DNA of 64,000 bases from Taeniopygia guttata. Lineage: Eukaryota; Chordata; Aves; Passeriformes; Estrildidae. Below are positions 37,811 to 52,800 of this stretch, piece after piece; the first letter of the stretch is position 1, and the number at the start of each line of letters is the position of its first letter. Where the stretch lies: positions 62,941,501-63,005,500 of the forward strand of contig NC_133030.1 in the NCBI RefSeq assembly GCF_048771995.1. Direction: 5' to 3'. A model generated the notes under the pieces. That model was not told the origin of the DNA. It saw only the letters and a list, made by a program, of their open reading frames with translations, and made no database searches. Position numbers and translations under genes: made by a program.

Positions 37811-40800
37811 GTGAGCGGCGGGGGGGCCGCCTCTGGCAAAGCCGGAGGGTTCCCGCTTGTGTGGAAAAGGATTGTCTGTGAGGGAGGTGAGACCCTGTGA
37901 GGGGTGCCCGGAGAGGCTGTGGCCAGCCCTGGAAGTGTCCAAGGCCGGATTGCACGGGGCTTGGAGCACCCTGGGATAGTGGAAGGTGTCCCTGCCCGTG
38001 ACAAAGGGTTTGGCTGAATGAGATCTTTAAGGTTCCTTCCATCCCAGACCATTCTGGGATTCTGTGCTTGCAGCGCCAGAGAAGGTTCTCTCCTACCGCT
38101 TCCTTTCTTGGAGGTTTGATCGGTGAATATCGCAGGCAGTTCTTCCCACGTTACTGCCCGAGGAGGTAGAGGATATCTCTCGGCTGTACCTGTATGCAGA
38201 ACGCATCCAGTTAAAGCACCTGATTAAAAGGGTGCCACTTTATCCCCGAGGTTAATAATAGCCTGTGAAAAGCAGAAGCTGATTAAAGCTCTTCAGAAGC
38301 TGGAACGGAGCTGCAGCACGAGGTAGAGTTAGTGCAGCACATCAAGTAGATGCTCTTGGAATGGTGCATACAAAAAAGTGACCCTGTCCATGCAGGGAGT
38401 TGGAACTGGGTGATCTTTTAGGTCCTTTCTAAGCCAAACCATTCTGGGATTCTGCAATTCTATGCTGATGCTCACATCAACAGAACCACAGGCGTGGGGG
38501 ACAGGAGGTGCAGGCCAGTGGTGTGTTCTTCTCATATGAGCCCTGTCCTCATCCCTCAGGGATGTTCCTCACACCTCAGGGATGCTCAGCAGCTTTTATT
38601 ATAAAAGTGAATTACAAAGAAAGCCTCCAAGTTTTCGACCTGTGCTTGGTAATGTGCGTGTTCAGCTGCACGGGGAGGAAGGCTGTGGGATGTGTTCCTT
38701 TGTAGTGCTGTTGTGTGTGTTTAAAATAGACCTGACACAGCCAAGCGTGCAAGGGAAGGTGTGTTACTGTGCCACATGAAAGGCAGCAGTAATTGCTCCT
38801 GCTGGGGGAGGGCTCTTTGCTAATGTTCAGATTGAAGTTTTATGGATGGATCTTGTTCCCACCACCCCTTTGAAATGGTTACTTATGACCTCAGGGAGTT
38901 ATTTTTAAAAGTTTTCATGGTGCATATTTACCTTCCTCTTTAATTTTTTTTAATCCTACAGTGCTGTGCACAGATCAGTCAACTACTTTCCTAGGGATTC
39001 TAGCACTAAATCCTTTAAAAGAACGTTTCAACTGTCATAAATCTGGAATTCTGCCTACCTTGAGCTGCTTTGTTTGTGTGTGCCTGCCCAGTACAGGGCA
39101 GCATGACAAGAAATAACCAGGCAGCACGACAAGAAATAACTAGTTGCGTTGCAGGGAAGTGTTTTTGTGTCATCCCTTTGTGGAAAAAAGAAATATTCTG
39201 CTTCTCATTATCCTGGTAATTAGTGGAGAGCTGTGCTGACATGTCATCCAGCTTCCGCTTCCGGAGCTGGGTTGGATGCATGGCTCTGCTCCGTGCCATG
39301 TAAACACATCCATCCCCTTTAAACAAAAAACCCACAGCCCTCTGCCCCCCTCCTCCGCTCTTTGGCTTATGAAAAATGCTCCTTCTGCTCTTGAAACAGC
39401 TTCAGATAAGGAGTAAACCCAAACTTTCTCCTCGTGCAGCCTGGCAAATTTCAATCAAAAGTTTTTGGCAGCAGTTTCAGGCGCTGTTATGAGTCCGAAA
39501 CAAGTATAAAGTTAATGAGTTTAAAGTAGTTTGAGAGGCTGCATTTGTTTCTAGGTCATTGGTTTGCTCTTTGTTTTTGTTAAGGCCTGCAACAAGAACT
39601 GTATCAAGGGAATGCTGAATCAGATGGCACTGCATCTTATGACAAATATGCACAGCAAACCTATTTTTTAAAGTCATTGATGTTATGATAATTTTAAAAG
39701 TAAGGTAAATCTTTTTTTCTTGAAAGGACTTAACGTATAAACATTGTACTTTTATTTTTCTTACCCCCCTGGTAAGTCTCATTGCAGATGGCACATCTTG
39801 TGCTCGCTGAGGGCTGTCGGAAGTGTTTATAAAATGCATTTATTAGTGAATATCCAAGTGTTTTTATGTTGCAGAGCTTGGGGAAGGTTTGCTAGAGAGG
39901 GCTCTTAAATTAAAATGGAATTTTCTCCTCACCTCTTCAAGTGGTTTCTCTGCTCCTTCACTAATAATGAGTCACCAGCGTCTCCAGCACAGTTGTTTTT
40001 GGGATGTCTAAGCCAGGCAGCCTCTCTGATTGTGGGACATCTGCCTCTTCCTCAGATGCTTTTTGGTGGTTGTGGTTAATGCTTTAAATTCTTCTTGGGG
40101 CATTTGGTAGCTTTTAGAGTAATTGGCTCATTTTTGGATGGTGAAGGTGGAGGTTAAGCAAATATTTATCTTCACTATTAGGTTACAGAAGATTATTTAA
40201 AGGCTTTTCCAAAATTCCCCTGCCCACTTTGCTTTTCATGACTACCATGAAAGTTTTAAACAGAGATGTGTTTTCTTAGTGTTTGTGGGGTTTATTTCTC
40301 TTGTCTGTCACATGGCACACAATGGCTGATTGTAGGATTGCTCCTCAGTGCTGGATTGTTGATGTTGTTTTAATATCTTTTTTCCCCAAAATGCATTTCA
40401 GGGCCAGGGAGAAACCATCTGTAAATAAACTCTTGTCTATTCACAGCCTGTGTAAATAGATCCAAGTTTGTGTCTAGCAGTCTTGGAAGTAATTTCCATT
40501 ACAATCCTGACTTGTTAGTTGTCTCATATGTGGTGGGAAAGTTTTTTTTTTTTTCTTTTTAATAGAGGATATTAATATTAAACCAGTTCTGATCCACTGC
40601 AATAATTTATCCCTTACAGCATTGCACCAAGATACCTTGAATTACTGACTCGTGGAAGAGGTTGTAATAACAAAGATGAGAACTGGAACTTAATAATATG
40701 CTGTTTAAAAAATAGTATTTTTATGTCCCCAGTGTCTCTCTAATTTGCCTTTCCTGGAAAGGTCTTACCACTGTCATAAAAAATAAAATCTCAAGGCAGT

Positions 40801-43800
40801 GTTTAAAAATGACATAAATTTGTTCTGTTTGCATTCAGAAATTCTGAAATGCGTCTGTTTCATGCTGAAATAGATGTTGTGTGTGTGTGGTTGATGAAGA
40901 AGCACACGTTTGACTGGGATCTTGGAGCAGAAAATTTGAAAAAGCTGCTGGAGACTGTGAATGGCATTTAACCTCCAGCACTGGGAAGTGGCTGGTCAGA
41001 TCTCCTCCCAGGTAAATTCCCAGTGTGGTTAGATGTTTCCCAGGATGGGTTTTCACACCAGCATGACCCGTGAATGAACCTGCAGCTTTTCTGTAGGGCT
41101 TTGTAGTCCTCATTTGTTTAAGGCTGGGTTGATAACAAGGTCACACACCATCAGCTGTATCATCACAAGTTCCTGCAGTCCATGGTATTTTCTGGAAGTA
41201 CTTGGAATAGCAGAAGACTGGCCTGTTTTGCTTAACTTGTGGAATTTGGTTGCATCACAACATCCAGTCATTTGCTTGTGTGCAGTTGTGGATCTCGGTG
41301 TCCTCAAAGGGCTTTGGAAAACAGGACTTGAATTCAGGGGATAATTTGCTGCTGCTCATCCTCCCTGTATGGATTTTTTATTGGAGTGTTTATTAATGGC
41401 TCTGAAGAGGTTTGGTGGAGAGATTTAGGGGAAATACTCAAGTGTTCCAGGTTGGACGAGGCTTGGAGCAGCCTGGGAGAGTGGAAAGTGTCCCTGCCAT
41501 GGCAAGGGTGGAATGGGATGAGCTTTAAGATCCCACCCACCACAAACCATTCCCAGGGCTCAGCTTTTTGTGTTTTTCACTGGAACTACCCCAAACAGAG
41601 TTTGAAGTGCTCCTTGCTCTGCAGAGGGGAACAAAAGGGTGGTTGATGGTGGTGGATGTAAATTCATCCTTGTTGGAGGCTGTTGTTTGGCAGCTGAGCC
41701 GGAGCCCGTGGATGTGCCGGATGAATAGCGGCATGTCTGTGCTCCCCGATGATCAAACATGACCTTGTGCAGCGATTCTAAAGCTGGCTTGTTTGGGCTT
41801 TTCCAAGCTGGATTGTGAGCAGGGCCACAGTGGCTTTCTTGAAAAGTGAGCACAAGGGACAAGGAGCGCAGCAAATTCGTGGCAGAAGCTGCCTGTAAAC
41901 AAGGAGCGCATTTTTATTGAATGTAATTTTTATTAAAAATTTCATTATTTCTGGAGTCACCTGCTCAGTCTCTCTTCTCTTGAGATTATTGTCATTATTT
42001 TTTAGTCTCCTGCACCAAATAAAGACATCAACTTAGAAGAAACCTGCAGTGTTTTGCCAACAATTGCTGCTAGAAAATAGTGAGCGATGAAATTGGATTG
42101 TGGCACACAAAGACTTTTTGCTCACATTCAGTTTAAAACAAACAACAACAATATTTGTTTTACTTTCTTTGTGTTTTCTTTCTCTGTCCAGTTTGAATCA
42201 GAGTTCAACCCTGCTTGTGTGGTCACTGCCTTGTTCTCATTGTTCTCAGAGCTCCGGATTCTAATTCCTGGTGCAGCCAAAGCCTGTTGAGAACCTGGAT
42301 TTGATGTTTAGAAAACAATTCTCAATGTCATTCTAATCTCTCAGATAATGAAAATTTATCAGTTTTTTTATCACTGTTTTACTGCTCAAGTCAGCAGGTT
42401 AAGAACAGAGTATTAAAGTTTTTTTTGATACCAGAGAACAGTTATGACTGTGACAGCTTTTAATCACATATTCCCAACTTCATACAAACATGTTTTGGCA
42501 GCTGCAGACCGATTGGATTCGGCCACCCCTGACTCAGCACTTCAGTCCCTGGTGAATATACATTGCTTCCACATATAAATGACCATAAAACATCTGTCAT
42601 GTGGGGGATTCCACTCTTCCTCTGCAGATCAAAGCCCTCTGGGCAGCAGCGTTGGCTGTAGCGGTGCCTGAACTCCGTGTGCTCTTTTTTTCCATGGGAA
42701 TGGTGTTTGGAATGACATCAAACCAAGGCTCTTGAGTTTTTTCTTATTGCTGTGGAGTTCCTCTTCTTGGGAATGGCATGCTTTTCTTTTAGGATGCAGT
42801 CAGGATTTCTGTTTTGAGAGCCAAGATGCTCTGTGCTTGTTGACACCCTCTGTAAGGACATTCAGCAGTGGAAGGTGAAACCTTTGGGTTTCCATTTGAA
42901 ATGTTTGTAATAGTTTTTCTTATTAAGGATTTGGTCTTTGATGTGGGATGTTCCAGGCTGCTTGGTTTTAAATATTATATCCTGTCGCTCAAGCTTCTGT
43001 TTCTCAGGAACTGTAGTGACAGGACAAGGAGTAATGGGTTCAAAGTGAAAGAAGGGAAATCAAGGTTGGATATTAGGAAGCAATTCCTGGCTGGGAGGGT
43101 GGTGAGGCCCTGGAACAGGGTGCCCAGAGCAGCTGTGGCTGCCCCTGGATCCCTGGAAGTGTCCAAGGCCAGGTTGGATGTGTTTGGAGCACCCTGGGAC
43201 AGTGAAAGGTGTCCCTGCCATGGCAGGGATGGAACTGGATGATTTTTAATGTCCCTTCTAACCCAAACCATTCTGGAATTCTTGGAATTCTGTTAATGGG
43301 AAGTTACATGGTGGCAGTAGTGTTTCCCCTATGGTTATTTCTCCCTGTCTCTTACTTTGAGGAGCCAGGCACTCTCCAAAATCTTAAAAATAGAGGAGGT
43401 GGTGGAGTCACCATCCTTGGGTGTGTTTAACAAAGCCTGGATGTGGCATCTTTAGTTGAGGTGTTGGGGCTGGGTTGGACTTGATCATGAAGGTCTCTTC
43501 CAGCCCAGTGATTCTGTGAATTCTGTGAATAAAATATAATTTCTTCTCAGTGTGAGACATCCATTAAGAGGAAGCAAACAGTGCAGGTCACACACCACTC
43601 ACCCCCCAACAGCAGAGACCTGAGAGGGAAGAGCAGATGAAAGATGAGAACATTTGTCTGCCAGGATCTCCTTCCTTCCTCACTGTCTGCAGAAGATGCA
43701 GTGATCATTTTCATCACCAACATTTGGATAACCTGGAAAGCATCCAGGATTTCTGGGATGAGTGGCTGAGCCCCAGTTCTGTCAGAGAGCTGCGTGGTGG

Positions 43801-46800
43801 AAGCTCACAGATCATCCCTGTCAGAGGGAGCAGCTCTTCCTGTCAGCAAGGCCGTGACAGAGTTTGGCAGCACATTCTGCTGACACCAGCAACTGTCCCT
43901 GCTCATTCCAGCTGGAAAAACAACCTTCCCTGCTACCTTTAGCTGTGCTTGGCACCTGCTGCTCGCTTGCAGCTGGGAGTGAAGAGGAGAGGCAGCATCA
44001 GCCCAAGGAGATTCCAGTTCAGAGGGACATCTCCATATTCATGAAGTTGTTCTTCAGCTCAAGGCAATCTCCACGCCTGGTGGTTGAGATTGCCAAGGCT
44101 TTTCACAAGGATGTGCAGTGATAAGATGAAAGGGAATGGCTTCACACTGACAAAGGGCAGGGTTAGATGGGATATTAGGATTAAATTCCTGGCTGGGAGG
44201 GTGGGGAGGCCCTGGCACAGGTGCCCAGAGCAGCTGTGGCTGCCCCTGGATCCCTGGCAGTGCCCAGGGCCAGGCTGGACAGGGCTTGGAGCCACCTGGG
44301 ATAGTGGAAGGTGTCCCTGCCATGGCAGGAGGTGGAATGAGTTGATTGTTAAATTCCCTCCCAAACCATTCTGGGATTCTGTGACGTTCTCATATTTTGC
44401 CATTTCATTAGGTTTTCCGATTTTAAATTTTCCAAAGAAGCCAGAAGAGTTCTTCCAAGTTTCTGAAGGATTTCTAGCAGTAAAACACTCAGCAAGGTTT
44501 GGTGGACAGAGCCACCTTTGATTTGGGGAGTTATGCTGGTCCCTTATCCATTCTGGATTTCCAGTGAAAATCACATATGGAGTCTGGATAAACTCTTCTT
44601 TCAAAAATTTGTGAGTTTGGCACAGAGAGGTTTCTGTTTTGCTGTTCAGGTTTCTAAATTGTTTCACCCAAGTGCTGGAGCGATTCATTTCATCCAGCAC
44701 AGTGGATAGTGTCTGCAATGTCCTCCCAAGCCAAAACTTACCTTTTTCCATGATGGATGGAAAACTGTGTGGAGAAACTGCAGCTTGACCATGTCTTTGA
44801 AGCTCTTGAGTGAAAGAGCACATGGGAGAGTGAACAGCAGAATTGTTTCTAGGATTGTCCTCTCCCAGTGGACAATCTCCTGTGTGTTGCTCTGTGTGTT
44901 TCCACTGACTTATATTCTCCTAAAGGTAGTAAAAATATTATACAAATATAGTCATGTGTACCCTCAGAGCACACAGTCCTGGTGTCCAAAACTGCTGCAT
45001 TTACTGATCCTTCAAAATGGCATCTTTAATGCCAGATTTAATATCTTGGCACGTTGGAATGACTCCTCCCCCAAGTGTATTTTTGTGTCTTCTGCATGAA
45101 TATCATGTCTAGGAGATTCATGTTTTCATAGAGATGAGGAAGATTTGGCTGGAGAAAGAATGTCTGAAAAAAGAAAGCTGAATGAACCATATTTTCAGCT
45201 CAGTGGGAAAAAGTTGGATTTGTAGCGTGTTTGAAATGTGAATTTTGAGACGTCCCAGAATGGCAAGTGCTGTTTTTCTTCTGAGTGAAGGGGGACTCTC
45301 TTGTCTTATTGATAAGGAGTCATTCTTAAGGGTTTTTTTTTGAGTAGCTTTGTCTTGTGCAGCAATAAAGGCATAACTTCTTACATTTGGGGGGTGGTCC
45401 ACCCCAAAAAGTTGTAGTTCTGATGATCCACCCCAAAAAGCTGTATTTGTGATGATCCACACCAAAAAACTGTATTTTTTGTCCTGGTCTCAGCTGTGTC
45501 TGTGTGATTCTTTGCTGATCATTGCTGTTGAAGTAATAAAAAATTGAGTTCTGTTTGCCTTAACTTGCTGTTTAACGTACAGACACGCAAGATCAGAGTT
45601 GAATTATAAACACCAACCTCCCAAAAATGTTTGGGGGATTTAGTCATTAATCCCAAGGGAAGATAAATGGTAAAGTCTCTTGTACAGGCACAGAGATGTA
45701 AACATGGTAGGTAAAAAGAATAAAGGTGGGGCAATACCATTTTTTATGGATGTATTTTCTCTTAATAAAATAAAATAATTAAAATTTGACAGGAAGCGGT
45801 GCCTGAGGGGTGCTCATGGCTCTCAGTGATGGAACAGCTTCAGGTATTTGTGTTTTATTTATGAGTGGTTGGGAAACAACAGAAGGTGAAATTTTGAAGC
45901 ATTTGGTCTGCAGTGAGTAAAGGGGAGAGTATTTGATGTGTTCCTTGTAAATATTCACAGCCCAGACCCCAGACAGTCCCCAGGATTAGCAGTTTCTGAT
46001 AAAATAATTTTGTTTTCTCAGGCACGTGTGTGATTAAATTTAAAGCGCTGGTTGAGCTCTGATCCTCTGCTTCTTGGTTAATTATGAAGAGGTAGGAATA
46101 ACTTCTGGATTAACACAGAGCCTTCTAAACTTTGCCAAATTGAGAGTCTTGTTTTTAAATTTGGCTCACGGTATCAAACAGGACAAAGGGATTTCTGAGG
46201 ATGGATAAGGAGATCTCCGTTTTTGGTTTCATGATCCATCAAGCCTGTCCAGGGCACATAACCATGGATTTTTCCTTTTTCTCATTCCGTGGGTGTTGAG
46301 GTCTGTGTAAATCCTGCAGTGGGATGTCTTGAGTCCAGATTGACTGTGCTGGCTGCAGGCAGCTCCAGGAGGGATGGAGGAGGAGGAGGAGGAGGAGGAG
46401 GACAGGCTGTGGCTTTGCTCCATGAGAGGTTTTTGGGAAATTCCCCATCCCTGGAACTATTCAAGGCCAGGCTGGACAGAGCTTGGAGCAGCCTTGGAGT
46501 GGAAGTGTCCCTGCTCCCAGCACGAGGTGGTGCCAACCCAAACCATTCCATGACTTTTGAAATAATTTTCCCTGGGAGCTTTCTTGTGCTTCCTCGAGTG
46601 GAGGCAGAATTTTGGGAACAGGGAAGCAGCCAGGCTGTGCAGAGCCTCTACCACATTTCCTCTGGCTCTCTCCAGCACATTCCTTCGTGGTGTCTGCCTG
46701 GTCCATGGAAAATGCACACAGCTGCTGCAGGGAGAGATAAAACTTGTATCTTGTTTTATATGTATTACTGTATTCTAAAACCTTAAACTCTGAGTTTTTT

Positions 46801-49800
46801 ACTATGTGATTTTTTATTAATTTACATATTATTTTTATTCATTTATATATTTTATTTTTATTTATTTTATTTATGTGATATTTTATTTATATTTGTTATT
46901 AACATAATTTTATTCAAACTCCACACCCGTAATCCCAGTTCTGTCATTCCATTTTGGAAGATTTTTCTATGGCCTCAGGTCAAATGCAGAGTTCTCATGG
47001 GGGTCAGTGCCTGTCAGCACAGAAAATCTAAAATTCTCATTGACCAGTTGGAATTCTCAGAACTTTGGGCCTGTAAACCAAAACTTTGAATTAAACACAA
47101 GTTTTGACCTTAGAATAAACTTCCAAACTTAAGTACTAAAAGTGAGGATATAGATTTATAATTTACATGTTAAGTAAAGTTTAAATTTTAAAATTTAAGA
47201 TATAAAAAAGATTAGTTACAAAGTCAAACGAGTTCAGAAGTTTGTATATCATAACATGATTAACTAAAAAAACTTACACTATAACATAAATACATAAAGT
47301 GAAATAATTTAAAGATTAAATCAAAAGTGTAAATATCCTTATTGTTTTATTAATCAATAAATCCTTAAAATAATCTTTTAACTAGGAATTTTATAGCCTT
47401 CTAAGCCATACTATAAAGATGTAAACCAAACTCACACTTCCTACCTATGCAGAAAATAAACCACATCATCAAAACCAACTCAGAAATCCCATCTCTAACT
47501 CCTTCAAAACTCCTTCAAAATTCCCTATACCCAGGGATGCAGCAAATGTGAATTTAAAGCCCTATAGAAACACAGTAAAGAAAATAAAATGTATGTGGAC
47601 AAGAGAAATAAGGCAAGATGGAAAATGTTGTCAAGTGTGTTAAAATTTAAACATTTTAATTTTCTTTTAAAATTCCATTTAAGTCATAAGGCCCAATTTA
47701 CCAGAATGTTCTAATTATTTAATAACTCATATTATTTGAGCAGCACAGTTTTAGTTCATCTTTCAAAGTAAAGTGAGGAAGTCTCTGGCCAATTGCTTGA
47801 AATCAGGTGACTGAAGTGAAACTGGTGCTTGATAACCGTAGATGAAATTGTAGAAAAATATTCTAATTTTCATGTGACATCTTGGAAGAGTCTTGTTTCC
47901 AGGTGACATCATTTACACGAGTTAATTGGTTCAAATTAAGATAATAATAATAAATCAGACCATTTTTTTTTTCTCTGTTCTGGCTAAAAATAAAGAGTGA
48001 GAGGATGAGATAACTTGCACGATTTTCAGTGATCATCTGTAATGAAATGGCAGCATATTTCCTCTCTGCTTCATCAGCACAAGTGTAAAACATATATTTT
48101 CTGTAACCTTTCTCATGTACCCCAGCACATTAAGAACTTCAGGTTTTCCTCACTAAAAAACCTACTGAAATATCATTTCTGTTTATTCCAACAGAATTCC
48201 AGGTTCTGATTTGGAGTTTTCTCCTGAATTAGAAATATTGCTGATCACTATTTTCATCACTATAAAATGAAGAGTGTAAATAAATGCTGGGGTTTATTTT
48301 AGTAGGAACAGCTGTCCCAGTATCAAAGAGAAGCATCAAATCTTACCCATCTCCCAGCCCAAAAGGTGACAATTGATACAGTCCAGATGCAAACGATGCT
48401 TAATTGTAGAACAGAAACAGAATCTTCCAACTCCTATTTTTAGCTATTTTTCCTTTGACTTCTTAAATTACACAACTTCTTTATTAATTCTGTTCTGGGT
48501 CACTGGTTTATTTAACAATAAAGGGCAAAACACTGACCTGTTTTCTTCATCAAGGCAAATTTATGGCTTGTTAGTTTTAATTTTAATTTTAATTAATTAT
48601 TTTATTATTTTTAATTTTGAATTTTGTAATTGTGAGTTCATCTCCGAGGAACTGAAATTTTAAGGAGGTGATTACTGAACAGCTTTGATGGAGGTAGATT
48701 TTTCTACTTAAATTTACATTGTCCACCTGAATCTCTCTAGATTCTATCAGATAAATTATGATAAGGAAAATGAGTTGGTAAGAATTTTTACCTTTGGTTT
48801 GGAGGATTTGATATAAAAGTTGCAATCTCAAAATTCCAATTTTTTCCCTTCAAAATGCCATTGGAGCCTCCTCAGTTTTGCTTTTCTGAGGTGACACATC
48901 TCACTGTGTGTTAGCTCGTATTTACAAAGCAGTAAAAAATACCTTTTTTTGATAAAGAAGTAAATGATGGTCTTAAATTCTTTAGTTTTTAATCATTAAA
49001 AAACCCCATCGTTTCCTTCATAACTTTGTTTTCTCCCTGCCTTGAAAGCTAGATTTTTTATTTTCAGGTTGTTTTTTTTGGTTGTTGGTTTGGCTTTGGG
49101 TTTTTTAGGTTGGTTTTTTTTTTTTTTAGGTTTGTTTTTGGTGAGTAAAAGAAGACACATAGGTATTTTCTAAAAATATTTTGGTTATCACATCTCTTAG
49201 TTTTTTCATCTCTAAAGAATAAATAAATTCCCCTGCAGCTGATGAAATCTTTTAATGTTACTTGGGTTTGTACTCCATAATACTGTGAGGGTTTTTTTGC
49301 TGTCATGGTCTAGGCATTCAACATAGGAATACAATAAAATTGTTTCACATTTATTCTCCATATCTTCTGGTGAATAAATCCTTTTAAAATCCATCTTGAT
49401 TTGTAGTTTAATGTATTTGAAGGTATATTTTTCTCTTTTTTCCCCCTCTTTTCTTTTCCCTGTTTTATACCCTGGCCTGTAAAGCTTTTGGGCATCTGTT
49501 CATTTTTGAGTATATCAGCAGCTCCATGGGCATTCTTTGATTTTCATGATCTTATGTTCAAAAATGTTTATTATTCCCCAGGAAAGTGAGTTATTTCTAG
49601 TAGCTTTTCAAACCACTGTAATGCACACAGTTGTAACTTGAAAAGGTTCTTTTCTGATTTGTTTTTTTCTCCAGCTGAGTGAAAACTGGGGCCTTTTAAA
49701 TTTTTTTTTTTTCCTCGTGGTATTTGTTTGCATCTTTTCTGCTGCATTAGTTGCTAAATAATACTTTTGTGGTCAGGGTCTGTTTCTAGCTTTAGCTTTT

Positions 49801-52800
49801 CAGTTTTAGAAGGATGATGCCAAATATTTTGCAAAGGAAGATCTTCCAAGAAAATTTCATAGGAGAATAACCAACTTCTGCTTGGAAGCACAGAGCTGAC
49901 TTCTTTTGTTATTTTTTTTCCCCCTCTAAATAAATGTTAAGTTGTGCATTGATCTTTGCTTTATTATTGTTGTCTTTATTGCCCCAGGTCTTTGTCCTTC
50001 AGTAATTATTAGCAGGGATGAGAATTAAATGTTTTTAGTGGCTACTGAGACCTGCAAAACCCCTCTGCTTTTATACAAATGCTCAGTCTGGTTTTCTGGA
50101 GAATGAAGGGAGTCGGCCTCACATCATTAATGAGCTGTTAATCCCTTATTGCTTGAGTTAATTGGCCTTGAGTAAGAGTGTCAGAAGTATCTGAGTGAAA
50201 GGTAGGTTCTCCTCCTCCCAGTTTTCCCTGCCAGAGATAAACTATCTCAATTTCACCAATTGCCAGCAAAAGTAAATACATTTAAGCCTTATTTGCATTA
50301 TAGCTGTGGTCAGGAGTGCCAGTGGTTGATCTGGGATTCAGGTTTAAATGTGGAATTTATGGAAATCCTGGACTTCTGCATATTCTGGGTTCTGTCCTTT
50401 CAACAGGGGAAGCTGTAAATGTGGAAATAGGGAGTGACAGCTGGGAATTTTTCATCCAGCCTCGTGCTGCTGCTTGTTCTGAGGGATGAGGACTGGCAGT
50501 ATCCATCTGGAGAGCACCCACAAAATCAATATTTGTCCTCCTGCAATATTCAGCTCAGAGATCCGAAGTGATGGCTCTGAGAATAAACTAGTAGAAATTA
50601 GCATGGAAATCTTCATTTTGGGTTTATCCCAAAAAGCAGTGACTGCTGGTTGTAAGAGACCATTCTCTTTTAGTTGTCTTAAATCTATGAAGTCTCTGTT
50701 TGGGAAATAGTTTCTGAAAGGCTCTGTGCCTTCCACTATAAAGGAGTCTGGTACTGCTCTCCATCTCCAAAAATCCAGCTGGAAGATTTTAGGGGGAACA
50801 ATTGCTTCTGGATCTTTCTGCTTCCTAAAAGACAAACAGCCCTGAAAATTAGGAATGGTGTTCAGGTGTGTTTTTCCAGCCACAAGGATCAGCCAGACAT
50901 CTGCCACAGGTGTGAGAGTCCCCATGGGGAGGGACAGCTCCACTCTGTGAGGAAGGGCTGAGATTTGGGGTTCTTCAACCTGGAGAAGAGAAGCTTTGGG
51001 GTGACTTAATTTTGGCCTTTCAGGACCTGAAGGAGCCAACAAAAAGGATGGAGAGACTTTGAGTGAGGGTCTGGAGTGACAGGACACAGGGAATGGCTTC
51101 CCACTGCCAGAGGACAGGGATGGATGGGATGTTGGGAAGGATTTGTTGCCTGTGAGGCTCTGGAACAGCTCTGGATCCCTGGAAGTGTCCAGGGCCAGGC
51201 TGGATGGGGCTGGGATGGTGGAAGATGTCCCTGCCATGGCAGGGCTGGAACTGAACAATCTTTAGGGTCCCTTCCAACTCACACCATTCTGGGATTTTGT
51301 GATTTTGTGATTCTGTGACAGTTGTTTCTGTCTGGCACAAATCAGCCTGTCCAGGAAGATTTGCATTAACATTTGCCAGAAGTTGTCCAATTTTTGGTTT
51401 TTTTTAAGCTTTCCTCCTTTGTTCCTTTTACATATTTAATCCATGCACAGACCTTCAGAGGTGAATGAATATGTTCAGTATCTGTTACAGAAACACCATC
51501 AGCACCAAGCAGGATGGACTTACCCCATCTTACACTCTTTTTAGGTTTTCTTAGCAGGGGGCTGTGGGGAATTTTGGCTTGATATTGCTTATTTTGTCTT
51601 ATATAAAAGAAGGGTTAAACCCCCAAACAGGAGCTGCAGCTGTGTGGGTTGGGTTCAGGCACCATCTAGGGTGTAGAATCCCTGGGTTGAACCCATTCCT
51701 GGGTGTCTTCTGAGGGTGCTTTGAGGTGTGCTGGTCTCAGGAGAGGAACCAACACACTCTACTCACTCCAAAACTGGAAACAGTAGTGGGAGCTGCTATT
51801 TTGGGCTGGAGCCAGAGCAGGTGATTCTTCCCCCTGACACCAAAGTTTGGATCTGCTCTGAGCAGATCTGGCTCTGGCCTCTCTGCTTGGGTTAACCTGC
51901 AGATTTTCAAGGATTTTGGGGTTTTTTTAGAGCTTTCAGAGTGTTTAGTTTCTTTTACAAAAGTAATTTCTGAATGTACAGCACTGCAGAAAACTGCAGT
52001 GTCCTCTTGTGAAGGAAGGCAACTTCAAGCTCACACAGTGCAGATTAACTTTTGTTGCTGTTAATTTGGGCTTTTTGAGTTCTTTTCTGGCTTCAGCTGA
52101 CATTTGAAGAATCCTCATCCTCAACTTGAGGTGTTAAACTGATCTGGTGAAGAGATTGTGTTTGAGAAGAGCAGACACCTTTATAGTCATTAAGAGTATG
52201 TTGCTGATATTTGTTTTTTTCCAGCTCTAGATTTTAAAGCATTTTTTAAAATCTGTCAGATGTATGTAAATCACAAGTGTAAGCAGAATTGGATAATTAA
52301 TTGTAATAAACACTAGGAAGATTTATTTAAACTTCTGCATTAGGACATAATTCAAATTCTGTTAAGAGTCCAGCAAATCACCATCCACCAAGAATTTCCT
52401 GTTTTCATGGTTTTAGAGCATCCTATAAAATGAGAGACATTTCTTTGGGTCACTTCAGCTGGGTGAGAGCTCTTGACAGTGGTAGATGTGAATTCAGAGG
52501 TGCAGGAAGGTGAATTCAAGGCTCTGTTTGATGATGCTGTGAGATATGGAAAGGGAAACACAGCATAATGGGAATTTCCAAACCACACGGAGCAGGTTAG
52601 GAGTTCCAAAGTGTAAGAGGTCAGAAGCTGGAAAGCAGAGCAGCTTGTGTTTCACTGCCAGGGCAGGAGGTCAGCTACCTTTGGAAGGGATAATCAGTGA
52701 CTGGGGACAAGCAGGCAGCACTTGAGGCAGCAGAACCTCGTGGTCAGTGGTGAGTGAAGCTTGGCACGGGCTGAATAAGCTGGGGAGGGATGGGAGGGCT

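Larger units (their letters stand above)
36945..37830. promoter_or_regulatory. MAP4K5: MAP4K5 CpG-island promoter and 5' leader
   Basis: Very high GC and CpG, bounded by CR1 fragments on both sides (36535-36942 and from about 37875). It holds the 17-bp array, a GA-rich GAGGAGGAGAAGGAGGAGGA-type stretch (37335-37385), a short upstream ORF and coding exon 1. The transcription start was not determined. Confidence 0.8.

Noticed and set aside
36614-38042. Two minus-strand frames of over 430 codons across the MAP4K5 promoter
   Set aside because: They translate CR1, the 17-bp GC array and antisense of MAP4K5 exon 1; stop-poor only because of GC content.
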